Assembly (NCBI RefSeq): GCF_001552635.1
Contig: NZ_BCRO01000006.1
Location: 1 to 59,883 of the forward strand
From: Actinomadura hibisca NBRC 15177
GTDB lineage: Bacteria; Actinomycetota; Actinomycetes; Streptosporangiales; Streptosporangiaceae
Length of the DNA: 59,883 bases
Direction: 5' to 3'
Part shown: piece by piece, positions 1 through 6,996 of the stretch
How the letters are laid out: every line of letters begins with the position of its first letter
Position numbering within the stretch: position 1 is the stretch's first letter
Translations under genes and position numbers: made by a program
The notes under the pieces: generated by a model
What the model was told of the DNA's origin: nothing
Database searches by the model: none
What the model saw: the letters and a program-made list of their open reading frames with translations, nothing else

Positions 1-1
1 C

Positions 2-613
2 CCGGCGGGCCGGTCGCGGCGGGTGGCGCGGCCGGGCGCGGTGGTGAACGGGCGGCGGCAGCCGGCGGTGGTGAAGGTGCCGGTGTCGGCGAGCGGCCGC
101 TACGCGGTGGTGCCGGGCGCGGCCGCCGCCCCGGCGGGGCGGCGCGGGATCACGGTGCGGTACGCGGTGGAGGTGGAGCGGGGCCTGCCGTTCAGCGGGG
201 CGCAGTTCGCCGCCGAGGTGCACCGGGTGCTGAACGACCCGCGCAGCTGGGGGCACGGCGGCAAGATGCGGTTCGTGCGGGTGGCGAGCGGTCCGGTGCG
301 GTTCCGGGTGTCGTTGTCGAGCCCGGCGCTGACCGACCGGTTGTGCCTGCCGCTGCGCACCGGCGGGGAGTTGTCGTGCCGGTCGGGGCTGCGGTCGATC
401 ATCAACGCGCGGCGGTGGGGCCAGGGCGCGGTCACCTACGGCCGGGACCTGGCCACCTACCGCGAGTACGTGATCAACCATGAGGTGGGGCACGCGCTGG
501 GCCACGGGCACCAGGCCTGCCCGGGGGCGGGGCGGCGGGCGCCGGTGATGGTGCAGCAGACCAAGTCGTTGTACGGGTGCCGCACCAACCCCTGGCCGTT
601 CCCCCAGAGCTGA
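2..613 (+). CDS. DUF3152 domain protein, metalloprotease-like (5' end outside window)
   Basis: The frame is open to the left edge, so the N-terminus is missing; 203 codons are visible. The C-terminal half carries HEVGHALGHGH, a HExxHxxGxxH zinc-binding signature, preceded by cysteine-containing strands, as in the actinobacterial DUF3152 family of secreted or anchored putative metalloproteases. The last residues (NPWPFPQS) form a typical short tail. The substrate is unknown for the family. A GTG at 23 is in frame but is unlikely to be the true start, since homology-like sequence would begin close behind it. Zinc-protease activity is inferred from the motif only. Confidence 0.85.
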   Translation, partial: PAGRSRRVARPGAVVNGRRQPAVVKVPVSASGRYAVVPGAAAAPAGRRGITVRYAVEVERGLPFSGAQFAAEVHRVLNDPRSWGHGGKMRFVRVASGPVRFRVSLSSPALTDRLCLPLRTGGELSCRSGLRSIINARRWGQGAVTYGRDLATYREYVINHEVGHALGHGHQACPGAGRRAPVMVQQTKSLYGCRTNPWPFPQS

Positions 614-689
614 GGCGACGGGCCGGGGCCGGGGTCGGGCCCGGCCGGGCCCGACCGGGACTGTCCAGGGTCGGCCGGGCTCGGAGGGG

Positions 690-1097
690 TCAGCCGAGGG
701 CGCCGAGGGCGTTCATCATGCCCAGGGCGTCGGAGACCACCCAGTACTCGGCCAGGCGGTCGCCTTCGGCGCGGAACAGGTCGTGGCCGGTGAAGGAGAC
801 GCGGGTGCCGGGCGGGGCGGTGGCGCCGGGGACGCCCTGGCGGTAGGCGCCGTGGAAGGCCCACCGGGCGGCGATCATGCCGTCGGCGATGACGGGGCCG
901 ACCTCCAGGGTGGTGCGGACGTCGTCGAACATCTGGTGGGAGCGGCGGATCTGCTCGGCCGCCCCGTCGGGGCCGTGGACCTCCAGGCCCGGCCAGTGGC
1001 CGGTGAAGCCGGGGGTGAGGATCTGCGCGGCGACGTCGAGGTCGCCGGGCCACAGCTCGAACAACCAGCGCCGGTAGAGCGTCTCCAGGGTGTCCAT
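690..1097 (-). CDS. SnoaL-like / ester cyclase family protein (NTF2 fold)
   Basis: This 135-aa protein has the size and pattern of SnoaL-like polyketide-cyclase/ester-cyclase proteins. It opens with LETLYRRWLFELWPGD, continues with an ILTPGFTGHWPG segment, and has the FTGHDLFRAEGDRLAEYW strand typical of the fold. The ATG at 1097 is chosen because the homologous region begins there; the longer open frame upstream is antisense to the neighbouring regulator. It lies directly downstream of the TetR gene, separated by 32 bp that contain a perfect 18-bp palindrome, so it is probably the regulator's target. Substrate unknown. Confidence 0.8.
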   Translation of the reverse strand: MDTLETLYRRWLFELWPGDLDVAAQILTPGFTGHWPGLEVHGPDGAAEQIRRSHQMFDDVRTTLEVGPVIADGMIAARWAFHGAYRQGVPGATAPPGTRVSFTGHDLFRAEGDRLAEYWVVSDALGMMNALGALG

Positions 1098-1106
1098 GCC
1101 CGCATT

Positions 1107-1124
1107 GTGCGTACGCGTACGCAC
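1107..1124. promoter_or_regulatory. Perfect 18-bp palindrome, candidate TetR operator
   Basis: GTGCGTACGCGTACGCAC is a perfect inverted repeat placed 9 bp upstream of the SnoaL-like ATG and 5 bp past the TetR stop codon. Alternating GTAC/CGTACG half-sites are common in TetR-family operators. Regulation of the SnoaL-like gene by the adjacent TetR protein is inference. Confidence 0.6.
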
Positions 1125-1129
1125 GGAAG

Positions 1130-2038
1130 TCAACCGGCGGGCGCGGCGCCCGCGCCGGTACCGGGCGGCGCGGCAGGTGGTGCAACCGGTGGTGCGGCCA
1201 GCAGGGCGTCGACGAGGGCGGCCAGGTCGCCGGGCAGGTGGTCGCGGCGGTCGGCGGCGGTCCAGTAGCCCGCCAGGGCGGCCAGGTTGGGGTGGGCGGC
1301 GGGGTCGGCGCGGGCGGGGACGCTGACCTGGTAGGGGTCGCGCCCGGCGGGCCTGGCGTGCTTCGCGGTGTCCTTGTCCGTCTTGGCGTCCTGGGTGCGG
1401 CTGCGGGCGTGGGCGCGGGTGCGTTCGGCGCGTTGCACCAGGTCTCCGGCCAGCATGTTCCACACGATGCGGTTGGCGGTGGCGGCCTGGGCGAGGGTGA
1501 GGCCGCAGGCGCGCCAGGTGGCGTAGATCTCCTCCAGCAGCCAGGCGATGGAGGGGGCCATCAGGTCGCCTTTGACCAGGACCTCCACGATCCAGGGGCG
1601 GGCGGCCAGTTCGGCGTGCTGCCAGGTCAGCAGGGCCAGCAGGCGGGCGCGGGGGTCGGCGGGCAGGTCGGGGCGGGGCAGGTCGGCGACGCTGGCGTCC
1701 AGGACCAGCAGCAGCAGTTCGTCCTTGTCGCGCACGTGGCGGTACAGGCTCATGGGGGCGCTGCCGAGGGCGTCGGCGACGCGGCGCATCGACAGGGCGC
1801 CGCTGCCTTCGCGGGTGACGATCCGCAGGGCGGTGGCGACGATGCGTTCGCGGGTCAGCCGGGTGGACTGTCGTCGCCGCACGCCCGGCCTGCTCGCTTC
1901 ACCCGCCCTGCCCGGCTCACCCGGTCCACCCGGTCCGCCGGGGGCGTCCGGCCCGCTGGGACCGGCTGGTTCGCCGGGCTCAGCGGGGTCGGCGGGTTCG
2001 CTGGAGCCGGCAGGGCCGGGGTGGTCGGGTCGGGTCAC
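1130..2038 (-). CDS. TetR/AcrR family transcriptional regulator
   Basis: A helix-turn-helix of TetR type lies at about residues 60-105 (RERIVATALRIV, then SMRRVADALG and LYRHVRDKDELL). It is followed by a helical ligand-binding domain that contains WIVEVLVKGDLMAP. The GTG start at 2038 gives 302 aa with a Pro/Gly/Glu-rich N-terminal extension of roughly 55 residues. A GTG just before VRRRQSTRLTRERI would give a more usual length, so the start is uncertain. The C-terminus is Pro/Ala-rich. The palindrome at 1107-1124 immediately downstream is its likely operator. Confidence 0.85.
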   Translation of the reverse strand: MTRPDHPGPAGSSEPADPAEPGEPAGPSGPDAPGGPGGPGEPGRAGEASRPGVRRRQSTRLTRERIVATALRIVTREGSGALSMRRVADALGSAPMSLYRHVRDKDELLLLVLDASVADLPRPDLPADPRARLLALLTWQHAELAARPWIVEVLVKGDLMAPSIAWLLEEIYATWRACGLTLAQAATANRIVWNMLAGDLVQRAERTRAHARSRTQDAKTDKDTAKHARPAGRDPYQVSVPARADPAAHPNLAALAGYWTAADRRDHLPGDLAALVDALLAAPPVAPPAAPPGTGAGAAPAG

Positions 2039-2169
2039 GTTCAGCAGTGTGTCACCGCGCCGGGTGGTGGCCGCCCACGGCCCGTCCCGCCTGCGCGCTG
2101 CCTGCGCACCGGCCGGGTGGTGGCCGGTCCTTGGGCGGGGTGGGGCGGCGCCTAGACTCGGGGGCGACC

Positions 2170-2793
2170 ATGCGAATGATCAGATCCGCGGGCTCCCACG
2201 AGCTGGAGATCCGCAAGTCCCGGTTCGTCTGCACGCTGGCCCGGGTCCGCACCGAGGCCGAGGCGGTGGAGTTCATCGCCGCGCACCGGCGCGCGCACCG
2301 CGACGCCACCCACAACTGCACCGCCTACGTGGTGGGCGAGCGTGGGGAGTTCACCCGCAGCAGCGACGACGGGGAGCCTGCGGGGACGGCCGGGGCGCCG
2401 ATGCTGGAGGTGCTGGTGCGGCGGGGGCTGACCGGCACGGTGGCGGTGGTGACGCGGTATTTCGGCGGGGTGAAGCTGGGCGCGGGCGGGCTGGTGCGCG
2501 CCTACGGGCAGGCGGTGTCGGAGGCGGTGGCGGCGGTCGGGGTGGTGGAGCTGCGGCCGGTGGTGACGGTGACGGTGCGGGCCGACCACGCGCTGGCGGG
2601 CCGGTTGCTGGGCGATCTGCACGGCAGCGGGCGCCAGCCCTCCGAGGTGCGTTACGGGGCGCTGGTGGAGGCCGATGTGCCGGTCCCGGAGGAGGGGCTG
2701 GCGGGGTTCGAGGCGTGGGTGGCCGAGGTGAGCGGGGGCCGCGCGCGCACCGGGCGGGGTGCGCGCGGCCACGTCGAGGTGCCGGTGCCGTGA
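2170..2793 (+). CDS. YigZ/IMPACT family protein
   Basis: A 207-aa protein with the UPF0029/IMPACT N-terminal signature: KSRFVCTLARV, HNCTAYVVGE, the SSDDGEPAGTAGAPMLE loop and RYFGGVKLGAGGLVRAY. A smaller C-terminal domain of about 70 residues follows. The family is conserved but its biochemical role is poorly defined; the E. coli member is YigZ. The ATG at 2170 sits 11 bp after a TAGACT -10-like hexamer (2153-2158), giving a very short leader and supporting this start over upstream in-frame codons. It is a monocistronic gene between two minus-strand blocks. Confidence 0.9.
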   Translation: MRMIRSAGSHELEIRKSRFVCTLARVRTEAEAVEFIAAHRRAHRDATHNCTAYVVGERGEFTRSSDDGEPAGTAGAPMLEVLVRRGLTGTVAVVTRYFGGVKLGAGGLVRAYGQAVSEAVAAVGVVELRPVVTVTVRADHALAGRLLGDLHGSGRQPSEVRYGALVEADVPVPEEGLAGFEAWVAEVSGGRARTGRGARGHVEVPVP

Positions 2794-2864
2794 GGGTCCC
2801 CCGGTCGTCGCGGTGAACGGCTCGTCGCTGCGGCGGACGACGGGCGGGCGGCCGGTGGCGGTGG

Positions 2865-3758
2865 TCAGTCGGTGAGGGCGACGGGTGCGCAGTGGAGGCA
2901 GGGCCGGTATCCGGCGGCGCGGGCCTGGTGCAGGGTGCGGAAGCCGTGGCGGTGGGCCGGGGTGATGCGCCGCGCGTTGTGGCAGGTGGGGTAGCACACC
3001 ACGCCGGTGGTGTCGCTGGCCACGAAGTGCACGTTGTGCCCGGCCAGTTCGGCGACCTCGTCGAGGTTGACGTTCTCGGCGCGCAGCAGGTGCTCTTTTG
3101 CGGCGGCGCCGAACACGTACTGGCCGACGGCGCCGTCGGAGCGGGTGACGCGGTGGCAGGGGATCAGCAGCGGGACGGGGTTGCGTCCCAGGGCCGAGCC
3201 GACCGCGCGCACGGCCCGGGGGTTCCCGGCGCGGCGGGCGATCCAGGCGTAGGGGCGGGTCTGGCCGCGGGGGATGTCGGCGGCGGCGCGCAGCACGGCG
3301 GCCTCGAAGGGCGACAGGCCCCGCAGGTCCAGGCGCAGCGCGCCGAGGCGGCCGGTGCGCAGGGCCGGCAGGAGCCCGGCGGGGGGCTTGGCGGCCGGGA
3401 GCAGGGGGCGGGCGAAGCGGCGGCGGAAGGCGGCGGTGAACTCGTCGGGGTCCAGCCCGGCGCGCAGGAACGCCACGCCCTGGTCGGTGAAGGCGATCTG
3501 GAGGTCGCCGCCGTCGGACCGGTCCGCCGGTCCCTCGCCGAAGGCGGGCAGGCCGGTGTCGGCGGCGGGCAGGTGGAGGCGGCGGGCGGCGATGCGGTCC
3601 AGCAGGGTGGGCGGGGCGTCGGCGGACAGGCCCGCCAGGGCGGCGGCCATCGTGCCAGCCGTCGTGCCGGCCGTCGTGCCGGCCGTTGTGTCGGCGGTGG
3701 GGTCGGTCTGCTGGGTTTGGTCGGCGCGGTCGTTGCGGTCGGGTCCGGTGGTGTTCAT
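2865..3758 (-). CDS. O6-methylguanine-DNA methyltransferase with C-terminal Ada-type zinc domain
   Basis: 297 aa. The methyltransferase domain spans roughly residues 60-225, with the acceptor cysteine in IPCHRV and upstream segments RGQTRPYAWIARRAGNPRAV and SALGRNPVPLL. It is followed by an Ada-like metal-binding module with four cysteines in a C-x3-C (CYPTC) ... C-x2-C (CLHC) arrangement. In E. coli Ada the zinc domain is N-terminal and an AraC-type HTH lies between the domains; here the order is reversed and no HTH is visible. The N-terminus has a degenerate TTAGTTAGT repeat. The start overlaps the sigma-factor stop as ATGA, implying translational coupling. Role: direct reversal of alkylation damage. 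Confidence 0.88.
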   Translation of the reverse strand: MNTTGPDRNDRADQTQQTDPTADTTAGTTAGTTAGTMAAALAGLSADAPPTLLDRIAARRLHLPAADTGLPAFGEGPADRSDGGDLQIAFTDQGVAFLRAGLDPDEFTAAFRRRFARPLLPAAKPPAGLLPALRTGRLGALRLDLRGLSPFEAAVLRAAADIPRGQTRPYAWIARRAGNPRAVRAVGSALGRNPVPLLIPCHRVTRSDGAVGQYVFGAAAKEHLLRAENVNLDEVAELAGHNVHFVASDTTGVVCYPTCHNARRITPAHRHGFRTLHQARAAGYRPCLHCAPVALTD

Positions 3759-4450
3759 GTGGTGCTTCCTGGCTGGGTGTGGAGCCGGCGCAGCCGGGCC
3801 AGGCCCCGGGAGATGTGGGATTTGACGGTGCCCTCGGGCAGGTCGAGCACGACGGCGATCTCCGCGATGGGCAGGTCGGTGACGTGGCGCAGCACGACCG
3901 CGGCGCGCTGGGCGGCGGGGAGGCGGGCCAGGTGGGCGGTCAGTTCGCGGCCGGTTTCGTGGCGGGCGGCGGTGGCCTCGACGCCCTCGCCGGGCGCGAC
4001 GGGGTCGGCGGCCTCCTCCAGCGGGCCGGTGCGGGGGCGGCGGGCGGCGGTGCGCAGGCCGTTGCGCCACAGGTTGGCCAGGATCGTCAGCAGCCAGGGC
4101 CGGGGCCGCAGTTGCCCGATGCGTTCGGCGGTGTAGTCGCACAGGGCGCGGTAGGCGCGCAGGAACGTCTCGGCCGCCAGGTCCTCGGCCTCGGCCCACC
4201 GTCCGCTCAGGCGCAGCGCGGTGGAGAACACCGCGTTCTGGTACGCCTCGTACAGGGCGGCGAAGCCGCCGTCGAGGTCGGCGGCCAGGGCCGCGACCAC
4301 CTGGGCGGCGACCGGGTCGGGGCATCCGTCGCGCTGCCCGCCGGGTTGCCCGTCGGGCGGTGGTGGTTCCTGGGGCCCGCCGGGGTCGCCGTTCGGGCCG
4401 CCGTTTCGGGCGGTCCGGTGCGGCGGGGCGGGGAGCTTGTCGGTGACCAT
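3755..4450 (-). CDS. ECF-type RNA polymerase sigma factor
   Basis: A 231-aa protein with a sigma-70 region 2 (FAALYEAYQNAVFSTALRLSG, then AEDLAAETFLRAYRAL) and region 4 (LPAAQRAAVVLRHVTDLPIAEIA, EGTVKSHISRGLARLRR). The ATG at 4450 gives the expected length; an upstream ATG at 4579 would add a low-complexity Pro/Asp tail overlapping the response-regulator gene. Upstream on the minus strand, GCAACC (4488-4483), 17 bp, then GTTCCC (4465-4460) resembles an ECF promoter ending just before the start codon, suggesting a leaderless, possibly autoregulated transcript. It is translationally coupled to the alkyltransferase gene, so an alkylation-damage response is a reasonable inference. No anti-sigma gene is adjacent. 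Confidence 0.88.
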   Translation of the reverse strand: MVTDKLPAPPHRTARNGGPNGDPGGPQEPPPPDGQPGGQRDGCPDPVAAQVVAALAADLDGGFAALYEAYQNAVFSTALRLSGRWAEAEDLAAETFLRAYRALCDYTAERIGQLRPRPWLLTILANLWRNGLRTAARRPRTGPLEEAADPVAPGEGVEATAARHETGRELTAHLARLPAAQRAAVVLRHVTDLPIAEIAVVLDLPEGTVKSHISRGLARLRRLHTQPGSTT

Positions 4451-4566
4451 CACGGTAGGGGGAACACCGCCCGGCCCCGGCCGGTTGCAGCCGGGCTCGT
4501 CGCCGGGTCGGCCGCCGGGCCGGTCGGGCTGGTCGGGGTCGGGGCGGGTGGTGTCGGGGGGCGGGG

Positions 4567-5232
4567 TCAACCGAGCCATCCCGGGCGGATCAGGCCCGAT
4601 TCGTAGGCGAGCACGACCAGCTGGGCGCGGTCGCGGGCGCCGAGCTTGGCCAGGATGCGGCTGACGTGGGTTTTGGCGGTGGCGGGGCTGAGGACCAGGC
4701 GTCCGGCGATCTCCTCGTTGGACAGGCCCGCGGCCACCAGGTGCAGCACCTCGCGCTCGCGGTCGGTGAGGGCGTTGAGCTCGACGGCGGGCGGCGGGGC
4801 GGTGATGCGGGAGGCGAACTCGGCGATCAGGCGGCGGGTGACGGTGGGGGCCAGCAGCGCGTCGCCGCGCGCCACCACCCGCACGCCGTGGATCAGTTCG
4901 GGGGGTTCGGTGTCCTTGACCAGGAAGCCGCTGGCGCCGGCCTTGATGGCGCCGTAGACGTAGTCGTCCAGGTCGAAGGTGGTGAGGATGACGACCCTGA
5001 CCTCGGCCAGGCGGGGGTCGGCGATGATGCGGCGGGTGGCCTCCAGGCCGTCCAGGATCGGCATGCGGATGTCCATGAGCACCACGTCGGGGCGCAGGTG
5101 GACGGCGTGCTCGACGGCCTGGGCGCCGTTGCCGGCCTCGGCGACGATCTCGATGTCGTCCTCGCCCTCCAGGATGGAGCGGAATCCCGCCCGGACCAGC
5201 GTCTGATCGTCGGCCAGTACCACGCGGATCAC
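4567..5232 (-). CDS. NarL/FixJ-family response regulator
   Basis: 221 aa: an N-terminal receiver domain (VVLADDQTLVRAG, phosphoacceptor Asp in VVLMDIRMP, conserved Lys in FLVKDTEPPEL) and a C-terminal LuxR-type HTH (LTDREREVLHLVAAGLSNEE, TAKTHVSRILAKLGARDRAQ). The GTG start at 5232 overlaps the histidine-kinase stop (GTGA), so the two are co-translated. The cognate sensor is the gene immediately upstream. Confidence 0.95.
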   Translation of the reverse strand: MIRVVLADDQTLVRAGFRSILEGEDDIEIVAEAGNGAQAVEHAVHLRPDVVLMDIRMPILDGLEATRRIIADPRLAEVRVVILTTFDLDDYVYGAIKAGASGFLVKDTEPPELIHGVRVVARGDALLAPTVTRRLIAEFASRITAPPPAVELNALTDREREVLHLVAAGLSNEEIAGRLVLSPATAKTHVSRILAKLGARDRAQLVVLAYESGLIRPGWLG

Positions 5233-6848
5233 GTGTTCTCCTCCTGGGGGTCCGCCCCGGTGCGGGGCGCGGGTCGGGTTCGGTCTCGGCTTTGCTCGTG
5301 GGGGCCGGCCGGGCCGGCTGGGTCGGCCGGGAGGGTGGCGGGCCGGGGCAGGGGCAGGGGCAGGGGCAGCCGGGCCCAGACGCGGAAGCCGCCGGTGGGG
5401 CCGGGGCCGGCGGTGACCTCGCCGCCGACGGCGGCGGCGCGCTCGCGCATGCCGCGCAGGCCGTTGCCGTGCTCCAGGGCGGCGGGGTCGGCGGGGCCGG
5501 CGCCGTCGTCGTCGATCTGGACGATCACCGCGTCGCCGGTGTGGCGGACCCGCACGGTGGCCGCGCGGGCGCGGGCGTGGCGGACGGTGTTGGTGAGGGC
5601 CTCCTGCACGATCCGGTAGCCGGCCAGCGACACCGGCGCGGGCAGGTGCGCCAGGGCGTCATCGGCCCCGGCGTCGGCGCCGGTTTCGGGCGCGTCGGGG
5701 GTGTCGTGGTGGACGCGGAGTCCGGCGGCGGTGGTCTGCTCCAGCAGGGGCCCGAGGCGGGCCAGGGAGGGGGCGGGGGCGAGGGTCCCGGCGGGCTGGT
5801 CCTGGTCGACCTGCCGCAGCACCCCCAGCACGCCGCGCAGCTCGCGCAGGGTCTGCTTGCTGGCGCCCTTGATGGCCTCCAGGGCGGCGTAGGCGCGGGC
5901 GGGGTCGTCGCGGCGGTGCAGCGCGGCCCCGGCCTGCACGTTGATCAGCGAGATCTGGTGGGCCAGCACGTCGTGCAGCTCGCGGGCGATGCGCAGGCGT
6001 TCCTCGGCGGCGCGGCGCCGGGCCTCCCGCTCGCGGTCGTGCTCGGCGGCGACGGCGCGGCGCTCGGCGGCGCGGGCCTCGTCGCGGCGGTTGCGCACGT
6101 ACACGCCCAGGCCCACCACCACCAGCAGGGTGAGGGTGAGGCTGGCGACCGCCTCGCCGTCGACCACCGCCTCGGGGTCGTCGGTGGCCCCGGCGAACCA
6201 TCCCGCCAGCAGGAACCCGGCGTTGACGACGGCGATCGCGCCCAGCGACACCGGCAGGCGGCACTCGACCGCGGCGGTGAACAGCGCGACGAACATCACG
6301 ACGCCGACCGGGCCGTCGGGATAGGCCAGCGGGTAGTACAGCGGCGCGGCGACCAGGGCGACGACCAGCACCGGCAGCGGGTGGCGGCGGCGGAAGGCCA
6401 GGGCCAGGCACGCCACCGTGATCAGGGCGACGCCGCCGGGCCACAGGGGGCGGTCCTGGGGCACGGCGGCGCGGTAGGACATCACCATGACCAGCGCGAA
6501 CGCGCCCAGGGCCAGCGCCAGGTCGCCGGGAGGCACGCCGAGCCGGGCGGTGAGGCGGCCGGCGGGGGAGCGGGCGAAGCGGTCGGCGAGCGCGCCGGAG
6601 GGGCCGCGGGGCGGCGGCACCGTCGCTGTCGCCGCTGTCGCCGCTGTCGGCGAGGTCAGCGGGGGCGGCGTCGGGGGAGCGGCGGGAGGGTTGGGGAGGC
6701 CGGGGACGGGTTCGGCCGGGTGGCCGCCGGGCGTTGTGACCGGACCGGCTGGATCGTCCGGACCGGCATCGTCCGGACCGGCCGGGCCCTCGGACCGGTC
6801 GCCGGGGCGGCCGTCGCGCGGGGCCTTCGGGCCGGTGGGTGGGGTCAC
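5229..6848 (-). CDS. Two-component sensor histidine kinase (HisKA_3 family)
   Basis: 539 aa. The first ~95 residues are Pro/Gly/Ala-rich. About five membrane segments follow (residues ~110-250), then a short coiled coil rich in Arg/Glu/Ala, the dimerisation/phosphoacceptor motif RELHDVLAHQISLINVQ with the HisKA_3 histidine, and an ATPase domain (N-box EALTNTVRHA, G-boxes DDDGAGP and GNGLRGMRERA). It is membrane-bound and phosphorylates the adjoining NarL-type regulator. The GTG start at 6848 is the longest option; the low-complexity leader makes the true start uncertain. It lies head to head with a second HisKA_3 kinase across a 148-bp intergenic region. Confidence 0.92.
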   Translation of the reverse strand: MTPPTGPKAPRDGRPGDRSEGPAGPDDAGPDDPAGPVTTPGGHPAEPVPGLPNPPAAPPTPPPLTSPTAATAATATVPPPRGPSGALADRFARSPAGRLTARLGVPPGDLALALGAFALVMVMSYRAAVPQDRPLWPGGVALITVACLALAFRRRHPLPVLVVALVAAPLYYPLAYPDGPVGVVMFVALFTAAVECRLPVSLGAIAVVNAGFLLAGWFAGATDDPEAVVDGEAVASLTLTLLVVVGLGVYVRNRRDEARAAERRAVAAEHDREREARRRAAEERLRIARELHDVLAHQISLINVQAGAALHRRDDPARAYAALEAIKGASKQTLRELRGVLGVLRQVDQDQPAGTLAPAPSLARLGPLLEQTTAAGLRVHHDTPDAPETGADAGADDALAHLPAPVSLAGYRIVQEALTNTVRHARARAATVRVRHTGDAVIVQIDDDGAGPADPAALEHGNGLRGMRERAAAVGGEVTAGPGPTGGFRVWARLPLPLPLPRPATLPADPAGPAGPHEQSRDRTRPAPRTGADPQEENT

Positions 6849-6996
6849 GGCACCACCGTAGTTGACGGCGGCGCCGCCCGGCCCCCAGAAATGATCTTCC
6901 GGTGGGCGGCCGGTCCGCCGCGACCGCGCCGGGTGGCCGGTGGGAGGCGGCGTGGTTGACTTTCGTCAGTATCGGCGCTGATCACCGCCTTGTAGC

